Shown piece by piece: positions 36,603-44,097 of a stretch of 64,000 bases of DNA. The stretch lies in the NCBI RefSeq assembly GCF_022828475.1, contig NZ_CP059557.1:5193470-5257469 (forward strand), written 5' to 3'. The notes below the pieces were generated by a model, which had not been told where the DNA came from, did no database searches, and saw only the letters and a list, made by a program, of their open reading frames with translations. This stretch comes from Saccharopolyspora gloriosae (GTDB taxonomy: Bacteria; Actinomycetota; Actinomycetes; Mycobacteriales; Pseudonocardiaceae). Both the position numbers and the translations under genes were made by a program. The first letter of the stretch is position 1. Each line of letters starts with the position of its first letter.

Positions 36603-37620
36603 GTCTTTTTGCTTTGGTGGTCGGGTAGCTGTTGTGTCTTGTGAGGTTGGGGACGCGGCTGGCGGGTGGGTGGCCGCCGAGTGCGGTGTGGCCGCGGTGG
36701 TGATTGTAGGTGTGGAGCCAGTGTGGGAGGGCGTTTCGGCGTTCGGTGTCGGAGAGGTAGAGCTGGGCGTAGGCCCATTCGTCGAGCAGGGTGCGGTTGT
36801 AGCGTTCGACTTTGCCGTTGGTTTGGGGTCGGTAGGGGCGGGTGCGGAGGTGTGTGATGCCGGCGGCGGTGAGTGTGGCGGTCCAGAGGTGGGAGCGGTA
36901 GCAGGAGCCGTTGTCGGTCAGTACTCGGAGCACGGTGATCCCGGCATCGGTGAAGAATGTGTGTGCTCGTTGCCAGAACGCGGCGGCGGTTTCGCGTGTC
37001 TCGTCGGGAAGGATTTCGGTGTAGGCAAGCCGCGAGTGGTCATCGACGGCGTTGTGCAGGTAGCTGTAGCCGATGGCGGGTTTCTTCCCGCCGGCGCGGC
37101 GGCGGTCGGTGACGGTGGCCTGGCTGTTGTGGCTGCCGGCCTGGCGGCCGAGGACTTTGCTGCCGCCGCCGTCGGGGACGTTGCCGACTTTCTTGATGTC
37201 GACGTGGACGAGGCCGCCGGGCTGCGGGTACTCGTAGCGGCGGATCACCCGCCCGGTGGCCCGGTCCAGGTGTGCGAGCCGGGCCAGCCTGTAGCGGCCC
37301 AAGACCCGGTGCACGGTAGCCGGGTTCAAGCCCAGCAAAAACGCGATCCGTGCCGGCCCCCACCGGCGGATCACCCGGACCTTGATGATCCGCCGCTCGG
37401 TGCGCGACGGAGTGCGCCGCGGACTGTGATGCGGACGCGAGGACCGGTCTGCCATCCCCGCCTCGCCCTCGGTGCGATACCGATCCGCCCACCGTTGCGC
37501 GGTGCTGGGCGAGACTTGGAAACGCTCAGCCGCACGCCGCAACGGCCAGCGATCGTCCACGACACACCGAGCCAGACGCAGCCTGCCCGTCTCAGTCAAC
37601 GGAGCGTTACGGTGACACAC
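36592..37620 (-). CDS. IS481-family transposase
   Basis: A 342-residue DDE transposase. An N-terminal helix-turn-helix (RLRLARCVVDDRWPLRRAAE) is followed by the catalytic core: first Asp in LVHVDIKKVG, second in LRVLTDNGSCYRS, and Glu in TNGKVERYNRTLL. GTG at 37620 has GGAGG just upstream, and that ribosome site lies inside a long hairpin. The frame does not stop at the element's left end (36630); it reads through the inverted repeat into flanking repeat DNA and ends at 36592, overlapping asnB by 11 bp. The last ~12 residues therefore depend on the insertion site. Confidence 0.9.
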   Translation of the reverse strand: MCHRNAPLTETGRLRLARCVVDDRWPLRRAAERFQVSPSTAQRWADRYRTEGEAGMADRSSRPHHSPRRTPSRTERRIIKVRVIRRWGPARIAFLLGLNPATVHRVLGRYRLARLAHLDRATGRVIRRYEYPQPGGLVHVDIKKVGNVPDGGGSKVLGRQAGSHNSQATVTDRRRAGGKKPAIGYSYLHNAVDDHSRLAYTEILPDETRETAAAFWQRAHTFFTDAGITVLRVLTDNGSCYRSHLWTATLTAAGITHLRTRPYRPQTNGKVERYNRTLLDEWAYAQLYLSDTERRNALPHWLHTYNHHRGHTALGGHPPASRVPNLTRHNSYPTTKAKRLKA

Positions 37621-37736
37621 GAGGACCTCCAGGTATTCGGTGCAGATGTCGTGATCCACACCGAACCCGGAGGTCCTCACTCATTCCAAGATCATCCGCC
37701 CCGTGTCCCCCGTTCACAACCTCCCGAGACACAACA
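36630..37736 (-). mobile_element. IS481-family insertion sequence, complete, with target duplication
   Basis: A 1107-bp element. The left end reads TGTTGTGTCTTGTGAGGTTG and the right end, reverse-complemented, TGTTGTGTCTCGGGAGGTTG, so the terminal inverted repeats match over about 26 bp with a few differences. Both sides are flanked by a perfect 6-bp direct repeat GGTAGC (36624-36629 and 37737-37742). The transposase looks intact. Removing the element and one GGTAGC rejoins the two halves of a dispersed hairpin repeat. Confidence 0.9.
37621..37678 (-). promoter_or_regulatory. Hairpin that would sequester the transposase ribosome site
   Basis: On the minus strand, GAGGACCTCC at the 5' side pairs perfectly with GGAGGTCCTC at the 3' side, and TTCGGTG pairs with CACCGAA further in. 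The 3' arm contains the Shine-Dalgarno of the transposase and ends at its GTG. Transcripts entering from outside would fold and mask translation, as known for IS10 and IS50. Confidence 0.6.
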
Positions 37737-37742
37737 GGTAGC

Positions 37743-37947
37743 GGAACCTCAGTGAGCCTCTCGCTGCGGGATCTTTTTCCCAAGTGGCTCCGCCACGAGG
37801 GAAAAAGCTGTCCTCGCGAGAGGCTCACTGAGAACCCGCCGGTGGTCGACCTGGGTACGTGGGCTAATCGCTGCGCGATTACAGGCACGGCCTACGGCCG
37901 CCAGGCAGGCTGGCTTCGCCGCCTTCGCGGACTTCGCCGCTCAAAAG
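37743..37947 (-). repeat. Dispersed hairpin element, copy A (main part; 3' tip at 36601-36629)
   Basis: Minus-strand orientation. The 81-bp hairpin is 37750-37830, with the outer stem CAGTGAGCCTCTCGC paired with GCGAGAGGCTCACTG, the conserved loop box GAGGACAG, the inner stem CTTTTTCCC/GGGAAAAAG and the tip GTGGC-GGA-GCCAC. The 5' flank (CCGACCACCGGCGGGTTCT) and tail (GGCGAAG repeats to about 37947) follow. The 3' tip (GACCACCAAAGCAAAAAG) is on the other side of the IS481 at 36608-36625. No gene is visible between here and the M23 peptidase. Confidence 0.85.
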
Positions 37948-38040
37948 GACTGTGTCGACGTGACGGGGCGACGACCTGGAGTGCGCCGGTGCACGTACTG
38001 AACCGGGTCTCAGTCGAGTTCTGATCTTGTGCATTGACGG

Positions 38041-38073
38041 ACGGCCGCTTCGCCCCCAGGACGAAGCGGCCGT
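38041..38073 (-). terminator. Terminator downstream of the M23 peptidase gene
   Basis: Perfect stem ACGGCCGCTTCG/CGAAGCGGCCGT with a 9-nt loop, 22 bp after the stop. Confidence 0.75.
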
Positions 38074-38095
38074 TCGCTCTTTCGACGCCGGTCGG

Positions 38096-38638
38096 TCAGC
38101 AGTCGTTCTTGCTGGTGAAGTCGGTGTGGCCGTTGTAGGGCACGTCCTTGCCGTTGAGCGTGACCTTGACGTCGTCACCGCCGGAGCGCTGCTCGAAGTG
38201 CAGGTGCGGGCCGGTGACGCCTCCAGTCGCCCCGGCCTCGCCGATCTTCTGCCCCAGTTTCACCTTGTCGCCCTTGGAAACGCTCTGCACCGACAGGTGC
38301 GCGTACCTGGTGGTCCAGCCCGAACCGTGGTCGATCTCGATCCAACGGCCATAACTGGTGTCGCCCTCGTTGCCGACGACACTGACGGTGCCTCCGGCGG
38401 AGGCCACCACGGGCATGCCGGTGATGCCGCTGCGCTGGAAGTCGACCGAGTTGGCCGGGCTGTGCCCGCTGAACGTGGCCGCGGTGACGGTGACGCCGCA
38501 GCGGAACGGGACTTGGAAGTTCGGTGCGGCGAAAGCGGGCGTGCTGCCCGCCAGCACGCCGAGGCCGGTGAGCGCCGCGGTCGCCGCCGCGGCTCCGAGT
38601 CTGCGGGTGAGGGTCGTCGCAGGTCTTGCTCCGGTCAT
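38096..38638 (-). CDS. Secreted M23 family metallopeptidase (LytM-like)
   Basis: A 180-residue exported protein. A signal peptide of about 37 residues ends in AFA. The mature part is a single LytM domain with zinc-ligand motifs near SGHSPANSVDFQ and in the C-terminal GPHLHFEQR; GRWIEIDHGSGWTTRYAHLS is also typical. It is expected to cut peptidoglycan cross-bridges or act as a binding/regulatory factor. The small size and lack of a separate wall-binding domain resemble short actinomycete M23 proteins. Confidence 0.9.
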   Translation of the reverse strand: MTGARPATTLTRRLGAAAATAALTGLGVLAGSTPAFAAPNFQVPFRCGVTVTAATFSGHSPANSVDFQRSGITGMPVVASAGGTVSVVGNEGDTSYGRWIEIDHGSGWTTRYAHLSVQSVSKGDKVKLGQKIGEAGATGGVTGPHLHFEQRSGGDDVKVTLNGKDVPYNGHTDFTSKNDC

Positions 38639-38839
38639 CAGAACGCCTCCTTGCTCCGGGCATCCGGCGCGCCGGATGCACCTGACGGGGAGATCGATCC
38701 GACCACAGGTCGCTCGACAAGAACAGACGGATCAGGCCGTATTTCAGGTGAATCGTTGACGAAAACTCGCCAACTCCCGCTGATCGCCGCTCGGTTCGCG
38801 CGGACGATTCCGCGTTGAGGGCAGGGCTATCCGAACGTG

Positions 38840-38888
38840 CGGCGGCCTCCTCCCGGGGATCCGGAGATCCGCGGCGAGGAGGCCGCCG
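38840..38888 (-). terminator. Terminator downstream of the alpha-amylase gene
   Basis: Stem CGGCGGCCTCCTC/GAGGAGGCCGCCG with a 23-nt loop, about 30 bp after the stop. Confidence 0.7.
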
Positions 38889-38916
38889 AGGTCGCACTAC
38901 ATCAACAACAGCGAGA

Positions 38917-40389
38917 TCAGCTCAGCTTCGCACCGGCGTGCAGCGCGATACCCGAGTTGCCCGGCACCGAGGTGGTGACGGTGCCGTCGTCCCGCACTTG
39001 CGCGGTCGCGCCGGTGCAGGATCCGTTCTCCAAGGAACCGGACATCACGTCGCAGTACGTCCCGGCGGGCAGCGAGGTCTGGAATTCCTGGTCGGTGATC
39101 TCGCCGTCCTCCCGGTTGATCACGACGAAGCCGGCGTCAGCGCGGCCGAACGCGATCCGGCCGGAGCCGTCGTCCCACCAGTTCGTCAGCTCCTTGCCCT
39201 GCACGGCCTGGTGGAACCCGGCCATCCCGGCGATGATCGGCCGCTGGTGCTCGCACACCCACGCCTGGTCGGCGCAGTTCGCGGGGCTGGTGCGGCCGTC
39301 GGAGTCCGCGGGCGGACCGGCGTCCGGGTCGTCGAAGGCGAAACCGGAGATCAGCTGCGGCGTGCCGTACGGGTAGGCGAGCATGAACGCGTTCGCCAGG
39401 TCGTAGGAGACGCCGTCCTTGTAGGTCAGCGTCGGCTCGCTGCGCTGCGTGTCGTGGTTGTCGATGAACACCACGGCCTGATCGCTGGGCAAGGTCATCT
39501 CGTCCGGCACGTTCGCCAGCTGGGCCAGCGAGCCGTCCTTGAACGCGGAGCTGACCTTGTGGTGATACGCGAATTCGGTGACGTCGCCGTTGCCTGCGTA
39601 CTCACCTGCCGACGTGGTCTGATCCGCGATGACCTCTTGGAACATGTACGGCTTCGCGCCGGTATCGGGCACCGTGTTCAACCCGCCGAAGATCGCGCCG
39701 ACGTCCTCCGGCGGCATGTGCTTCACGCCGTCCACCCGGAACCCGGAGACGCCGAGGCTGATCAGGTCGTTGAGGTACCCGATCTCGGCGGAACGCACGT
39801 AGTCGGTCCCGGTCTTGAGGTCCGAGAGCCCGACGAGTTCGCAGTTGCGGACCTCCCACTTGTCGTCGTAGTCGGCGATGTCGCGGCGGCAGTCGCTGAA
39901 GTCGGCGTCGCTGTAGAGACCCGGGTAGTCGTACTTCGAGTGGGTCGTGCCCGCGCTGCCCACCGCGTCGCTGGCGGCCATGTGGTTCACCACGGCGTCG
40001 GCGTAGATCTCCACACCGGCGTCGTTGCAGGCGGAGACCATCGAGGCGAACTGTTCGCGGTCGCCGCGCCGGGTCTCCAGCTGGTAGCTCACCGGCTGGT
40101 AGTCCTGGTACCAGGGGTGGCCCTCACCGGAGAGCTGCACGTGCTCCTGGGGCGGCGAAACCTGGACCGCGCCGAATCCCTTCGGGCCGAGCGTGCTGCG
40201 ACATTCCTGCGCGATCGACTCCCACGGCCACTGGAACATCTGCACGATCGGCCCGGAAACCGGAGCCGTCGCCGGGGCCGCCGCGGGAGCCGGTGCCGGA
40301 GCGGGCGTCGCCGGGGTGACGGCGGCCGCGGCGGGCACGACGGCCACGCCTGCGAACGCCACTGCCAGAGCTAGTACGGGTAATCGCAT
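38917..40389 (-). CDS. Secreted alpha-amylase (GH13, animal/Streptomyces type)
   Basis: A 490-residue exported glycoside hydrolase that cleaves internal alpha-1,4 bonds in starch. A signal peptide is followed by an Ala/Pro-rich linker (TPAPAPAPAAAPATAP). GH13 conserved regions are DAVVNH (I), GFRVDGVKH with the nucleophile Asp (II), FQEVI with the acid Glu (III) and FIDNHDTQR (IV). Cysteines in the C-terminal part (ANCADQAWVCEHQRP) fit the disulfides of this subfamily. It stands alone, with its own terminator and a ~180-bp upstream region that may hold its promoter. Confidence 0.93.
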   Translation of the reverse strand: MRLPVLALAVAFAGVAVVPAAAAVTPATPAPAPAPAAAPATAPVSGPIVQMFQWPWESIAQECRSTLGPKGFGAVQVSPPQEHVQLSGEGHPWYQDYQPVSYQLETRRGDREQFASMVSACNDAGVEIYADAVVNHMAASDAVGSAGTTHSKYDYPGLYSDADFSDCRRDIADYDDKWEVRNCELVGLSDLKTGTDYVRSAEIGYLNDLISLGVSGFRVDGVKHMPPEDVGAIFGGLNTVPDTGAKPYMFQEVIADQTTSAGEYAGNGDVTEFAYHHKVSSAFKDGSLAQLANVPDEMTLPSDQAVVFIDNHDTQRSEPTLTYKDGVSYDLANAFMLAYPYGTPQLISGFAFDDPDAGPPADSDGRTSPANCADQAWVCEHQRPIIAGMAGFHQAVQGKELTNWWDDGSGRIAFGRADAGFVVINREDGEITDQEFQTSLPAGTYCDVMSGSLENGSCTGATAQVRDDGTVTTSVPGNSGIALHAGAKLS

Positions 40390-40567
40390 CGGACAACTTT
40401 CTCGATTGAGTAATTGCCCGATGATCAGATGTTCTTTCGCCCTGTTCAGTCAATGCGCCATTGGAACCAGCGTTGAGCTGCTCTTATGCTCGCAAGTTCT
40501 TACAACCACCCCGCTCGCCGCCGCCCGTCCATCGGCGCACTCGGGCCTCCGGCGGAGAATGCGGGAC

Positions 40568-40780
40568 ATGCATGATGTGGAGATCCGGGAAGGCACGATC
40601 CGGCTGGGCCAGCTGCTGAAGCTGGCGGGACTCGCCGAGCACGGTGCGGACGCGAAGGCGCTGCTCGAAGAAGGCGAAGTCCTGGTCAACGACGAGGTCG
40701 AGACCCGGCGCGGACGGCAACTCACGCCGGGCGACCGGGTCGCCCTCGGCGATGAGGTCGTGCGGATCGTGTCCCGCTGA
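40568..40780 (+). CDS. S4 RNA-binding domain protein (YbcJ-like)
   Basis: A 70-residue protein that is essentially one S4 domain (RLGQLLKLAGLAEHGADAKA then GEVLVNDEVETRRGRQLTPG), the alpha-L RNA-binding motif. Homologs such as YbcJ are linked to RNA metabolism; the precise RNA target is unknown. The ATG at 40568 has GGAG about 10 nt upstream; an ATG three codons earlier is too close to it. Convergent with erpA across a shared hairpin terminator. Confidence 0.88.
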   Translation: MHDVEIREGTIRLGQLLKLAGLAEHGADAKALLEEGEVLVNDEVETRRGRQLTPGDRVALGDEVVRIVSR

Positions 40781-40795
40781 CACCGGCGCACGCGA

Positions 40796-40828
40796 ACGGC
40801 CCGGTCCCCCGTCGGGGTACCGGGCCGT
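40796..40828. terminator. Bidirectional hairpin between the S4 gene and erpA
   Basis: CGGCCCGGT pairs with ACCGGGCCG and CCCC with GGGG around a short loop, between convergent genes. Confidence 0.75.
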
Positions 40829-40845
40829 CGTGGGCGCTGGAGCGG

Positions 40846-41208
40846 TCAGTGGAAGGAGTCGCCGCAGGCGCAGGAGCCGCCCGCGTTCGGGTTGTCGATC
40901 GTGAAGCCCTGCTTCTCGATGGTGTCGACGAAGTCGATGACCGCGCCTTCCACGTACGGGGCGCTCATCCGGTCGACGACCACGTCGAGGCCCTCGAAGC
41001 CGCGGCGCGCGTCGCCGTCGAGCGAACGCTCGTCGAAGAACAGCTGGTAGCGCAGGCCCGCGCAGCCACCGGGCTGGACGGCGATGCGCAGGTGCATGTC
41101 ATCGCGGCCCTCCTGCTCCAGCAGCGCCTTGGCCTTCTGCGCCGCGGAGCCGGTCAAGGTGACACCGTGCTCGGGCGCCTCGCTCTCGATCGTGGTCTGG
41201 GCGGTCAT
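40846..41208 (-). CDS. erpA: Iron-sulfur cluster insertion protein, A-type (ErpA/HesB)
   Basis: A 120-residue A-type carrier that delivers 4Fe-4S clusters to apoproteins. The three conserved cysteines are present: the first in QPGGCAGLRYQL and the last two in GGSCACGDSF at the C-terminus. The ATG at 41208 follows TAGGGAGAG. A natural client nearby would be the Fe-S enzyme for lipoate synthesis, though lipA itself is not in the window. Position matches mycobacterial Rv2204c. Confidence 0.93.
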   Translation of the reverse strand: MTAQTTIESEAPEHGVTLTGSAAQKAKALLEQEGRDDMHLRIAVQPGGCAGLRYQLFFDERSLDGDARRGFEGLDVVVDRMSAPYVEGAVIDFVDTIEKQGFTIDNPNAGGSCACGDSFH

Positions 41209-41474
41209 GACTCTCCCTAGAGGTCTCGCTCGTCCGCTTCCGGCGTGACGTCCAACGTCGGCGCCGACCCGAGATATTCCTGCCGACGCGAGTCGGGGAA
41301 CGGTGACTCGGGAGGCGAGTCGTGTTGGTCTACCTGCCCCCATGGTGGCACAGACCGCGCCGAATCCCGCGTGAACGTCCCCGCATGTGGACGACCGGAC
41401 CCGGACGGCGGGCGCCCGCGGGGGAGGCGACGACGAAACGCACGGTCACGTGCGCCCGGCCGAGTGGCGTCGAA

Positions 41475-41486
41475 TACCCTGGAGGT
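41475..41486 (+). promoter_or_regulatory. Leaderless-type -10 box for the DUF3043 gene
   Basis: TACCCT, then 6 nt (GGAGGT), then GTG. The GGAGG is too close to the start to work as a normal ribosome site, which favours a leaderless transcript. Confidence 0.6.
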
Positions 41487-42125
41487 GTGAGGTTCCTTCG
41501 CCGTAGCAGCGCTGAGCAGACCGCGACCGACGACTCTCTCGCCGAGAGCACCGACGTCGCCTCGGAACCCGCCCGAGATCGCACTCCCGGCAAGGGACGG
41601 GCGACGCCCAAGCGCCGCGAGGCCGAGAGCCGCCGCCGCGGACCGGTGGCGCCGCCGCCGAAGACGCAGCGCGAGGCGATGAAGCGCGCCCGCGGCAACA
41701 AGGAGGAGCGCCGCAAGGCCTCGCGGGAACGCCGCGAGCGGATGATGGCGGGCGACGACCGCTACCTGATGCCGCGTGACCGCGGCCCCGTGCGCGCGTA
41801 CGTGCGCGACATCGTGGACACCCGCAGGCACATGATGGGCATGTTCATGCCGCTGGTGCTGATCGTGTTCGTCACGACCCTGGTGCAGAACGTCCTCGTG
41901 CAGCAGTACGCCACCTTGGCGTGCCTTGTCCTGCTGCTGACGATGCTGTTCGAGGGAACCCTGCTGGCCCGCGCGGTGAACAAGCGGGTGCGCGCGAAGT
42001 TCCCGGACGCGACCGACCGCTCGCTGTCCCTGGGCTGGTACGCCTTCACCCGCGCCATGCAGCTCCGCCGCCTCCGCGTCCCCCGCCCCCGCCTCACCCC
42101 AAAGGACTTCCACAAGATCGGCTGA
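41487..42125 (+). CDS. DUF3043 family membrane protein
   Basis: A 212-residue actinobacterial protein of unknown function. The N-terminal ~100 residues are soluble and very basic (RATPKRREAESRRRG, KRARGNKEERRKASRERRER). Two membrane helices follow (MGMFMPLVLIVFVTTLVQNV and YATLACLVLLLTMLFEGTLL), then a basic C-terminal tail. It occupies the place of mycobacterial Rv2206, before the cobalamin genes. Start chosen from the leaderless promoter and homology of the N-terminus (VRFLRRS). Confidence 0.85.
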   Translation: MRFLRRSSAEQTATDDSLAESTDVASEPARDRTPGKGRATPKRREAESRRRGPVAPPPKTQREAMKRARGNKEERRKASRERRERMMAGDDRYLMPRDRGPVRAYVRDIVDTRRHMMGMFMPLVLIVFVTTLVQNVLVQQYATLACLVLLLTMLFEGTLLARAVNKRVRAKFPDATDRSLSLGWYAFTRAMQLRRLRVPRPRLTPKDFHKIG

Positions 42126-42191
42126 CCCGCACCAAGCCTCACCTAGCGCTGTTCGGGCCTGTCCGGTGACCAGGAACGCCATTCAGATTGA

Positions 42192-42372
42192 TCTTTTGCC
42201 GGTGTCTTGTCAGCGGCGAAGCCGCTGAGCGGCGACCACCAAAGCAACCGGCACCGCCGCGGGTTCTCAGGTGTCTTCTCGCGAGGACAGCTTTTTCCCT
42301 CGTGGCGGAGCCACTTGGGAAAAAGATCCCGCAGCGAGAAGACACCTGAGGTTCCGCCACCCGCCCCACCTG
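42192..42372 (+). repeat. Dispersed hairpin element, copy B
   Basis: Plus orientation, between the DUF3043 and aldo/keto reductase genes. The hairpin is 42268-42348 (81 bp), outer stem CAGGTGTCTTCTCGC/GCGAGAAGACACCTG. The loop boxes GAGGACAG and ATCCCGCA, inner stem and tip are identical to copies A and D. The 5' tail starts CTTTTGCCGG and contains GGCGAAGCC. The 3' flank is GAGGTTCCGCCACCC. Confidence 0.85.
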
Positions 42373-42385
42373 CCCGAATCACCCT

Positions 42386-42397
42386 TAGGGTCGAAGC
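42386..42397 (+). promoter_or_regulatory. Leaderless-type -10 box for the aldo/keto reductase gene
   Basis: TAGGGT, 6 nt (CGAAGC), then ATG; no ribosome site. Confidence 0.6.
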
Positions 42398-43384
42398 ATG
42401 GAGTTTCGGCGTCTTGGTAATAGTGGGTTGTCCATCAGTGAGATCGCCTACGGCAACTGGCTCACGCACGGGTCCCAGGTCGAAGAGGACGCGGCACGCT
42501 CCTGCGTGCAGGCCGCGCTCGACGTGGGCATCACCACCTTCGACACCGCCGATGTGTACGCCCGGACGAAAGCCGAGTCGGTGCTCGGCAGGGCGCTGTC
42601 CGGGCAGCGGCGGGAAAGCCTGGAGATCTTCACCAAGGTCTACTTCCCCACCGGTGACGGCCCGAACGATCGCGGTCTCGGGCGCAAGCACATCATCGAG
42701 TCCTGCAATGCCTCGCTGACCCGGCTGCAGACCGACTACGTCGATCTCTACCAGGCGCACCGGTTCGATCACACGGTGCCGCTGGAGGAGACGATGAGCG
42801 CGTTCGCGGACCTGGTCCGGCAGGGCAAGGCGCTCTACATCGGCGTCTCCGAGTGGACCGCCGAGCAGCTCACCCGCGGCGCCGAGCTGGCGCGGGAACT
42901 GTCGGTGCCGCTGATCTCGAACCAGCCGGAGTATTCGATGCTGTGGCGCGTCATCGAGTCGCAGGTGGTGCCCGCGAGCGAACGCGAAGGCATCGGCCAG
43001 GTCGTGTTCTCCCCCATCTCCCAAGGGGTGCTCACCGGCAAGTACCTGCCCGGTGAGCAGCCGCCCGCCGGTTCGCGCGCGACCGACGAGGGCGGTGGTT
43101 CCTCGATGATCTCGCGGTGGATGGGCGACGACGTGCTCGGCGCGGTGCAGCGGCTCCAGCCGATCGCGAGCGATCTGGGGCTCTCCACGGCGCAGCTCGC
43201 CGTGGCGTGGGTGCTGCAGAACCCGAACGTGTCGGCGGCGATCATCGGCGCTTCCCGGCCGGAACAGGTCAGGGACAACGCCGCCGCCTCCGGAGTGGAA
43301 CTCGGCGAGGACGTGCTGGACCGGGTCGACGATGTGCTCGGCGATCTCGTCACCAGCGATCCGCGGCGGACCAGATCGCACTGA
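42398..43384 (+). CDS. Aldo/keto reductase (potassium-channel beta-subunit-like)
   Basis: A 328-residue NADPH-dependent oxidoreductase with a TIM-barrel. The catalytic tetrad is visible: Asp and Tyr in FDTADVYARTKAES, Lys in EIFTKVYFP, and His in YQAHRFDHTVPLEE. The cofactor segment at the C-terminus is ASRPEQVRDNAAAS. It begins MEFRRLGNSGLSISEIAYGNW, as in bacterial YghZ/KCNAB2-like members. The physiological carbonyl substrate is unknown. Confidence 0.92.
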   Translation: MEFRRLGNSGLSISEIAYGNWLTHGSQVEEDAARSCVQAALDVGITTFDTADVYARTKAESVLGRALSGQRRESLEIFTKVYFPTGDGPNDRGLGRKHIIESCNASLTRLQTDYVDLYQAHRFDHTVPLEETMSAFADLVRQGKALYIGVSEWTAEQLTRGAELARELSVPLISNQPEYSMLWRVIESQVVPASEREGIGQVVFSPISQGVLTGKYLPGEQPPAGSRATDEGGGSSMISRWMGDDVLGAVQRLQPIASDLGLSTAQLAVAWVLQNPNVSAAIIGASRPEQVRDNAAASGVELGEDVLDRVDDVLGDLVTSDPRRTRSH

Positions 43385-43413
43385 CACCTGCTGACGCGGG
43401 CCGATGACCTGTC

Positions 43414-43454
43414 CCGCGGATCACCCGGCGAGGAACTCCACGGGTGATCCGCGG
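43414..43454 (+). terminator. Terminator after the aldo/keto reductase gene
   Basis: A perfect 13-bp stem CCGCGGATCACCC/GGGTGATCCGCGG with a 15-nt loop, 30 bp past the stop and just ahead of cobU. Confidence 0.7.
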
Positions 43455-43500
43455 CGGGTACGGTTCGTCCTGTCGCTCACCCGAATGCAGGAGGTCCCCG

Positions 43501-44058
43501 GTGTCCGCGTCTCCCGCACGCACGCTGGTGCTCGGCGGCGCCCGCTCGGGGAAGTCAGCGCACGCCGAGGGTCTCGTCGCCGCTGAGGAGCGCGTCACCT
43601 ACGTCGCTACCTCCCGCCAGGATCCGGGCGACGCCGAGTGGACGGAGCGCATCGCCGCGCACGTGTCCCGCAGGCCCGCGAGCTGGGCCACGGTGGAGGC
43701 CGGCGAACCCGAGTCCTTGATCACCACGTTGCGCACGGCCGCAGCGGGCGGTCCGACGCTGCTGGTGGACGACCTGGCGACCTGGCTCACCGGCGCGCTC
43801 GACGACGCGGGCGCCTGGGAGCGCGACCCGGCCGCGCTGCGCGAGGTCGACGCGCACTGCGCCGCGCTCGCCGACGCCACCGCTGGCTGCGCGGCCCGGC
43901 TGGTGCTGGTCTCGGCCGAGGTCGGACTCGGCATCGTTCCGGCGACCAGGTCTGGAAGACTTTTCCGCGACCGGCTCGGGGAGCTCAACGCGCGGCTCGC
44001 CGAACGCTGCGACGAGGTGCTGCTGCTCGTCGCCGGTGTCCCGCTGCGGTTGCGCTGA
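43501..44058 (+). CDS. cobU: Bifunctional adenosylcobinamide kinase / guanylyltransferase
   Basis: A 185-residue enzyme that phosphorylates adenosylcobinamide and converts it to GDP-cobinamide in the last stage of B12 assembly. The P-loop LVLGGARSGKSAHAE is at the N-terminus; VTYVATSRQDPGDAEWTERI and the catalytic-His segment RIAAHVSRRPASW follow, then LLVDDLATWL and VSAEVGLGIVPATRSGRLFRD. GTG at 43501 follows GCAGGAGGTC. First of cobU-cobT-cobS on one strand, probably one operon. No cobalamin riboswitch was recognised in the 116 bp upstream. Confidence 0.94.
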   Translation: MSASPARTLVLGGARSGKSAHAEGLVAAEERVTYVATSRQDPGDAEWTERIAAHVSRRPASWATVEAGEPESLITTLRTAAAGGPTLLVDDLATWLTGALDDAGAWERDPAALREVDAHCAALADATAGCAARLVLVSAEVGLGIVPATRSGRLFRDRLGELNARLAERCDEVLLLVAGVPLRLR

Positions 44059-44097
44059 ACACCTGCCCGCGCCCGCACCGAACCACGGAGGTAACCC

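Noticed and set aside
37752-38024. A 90-codon reading frame beside the IS481 element
   Set aside because: It is entirely within the dispersed hairpin repeat, has arginine/leucine-rich shadow composition, and no ribosome site.
43385-43500. A cobalamin riboswitch ahead of cobU
   Set aside because: The 116-bp interval is too short and holds only a terminator-like hairpin; the conserved B12-box was not seen.
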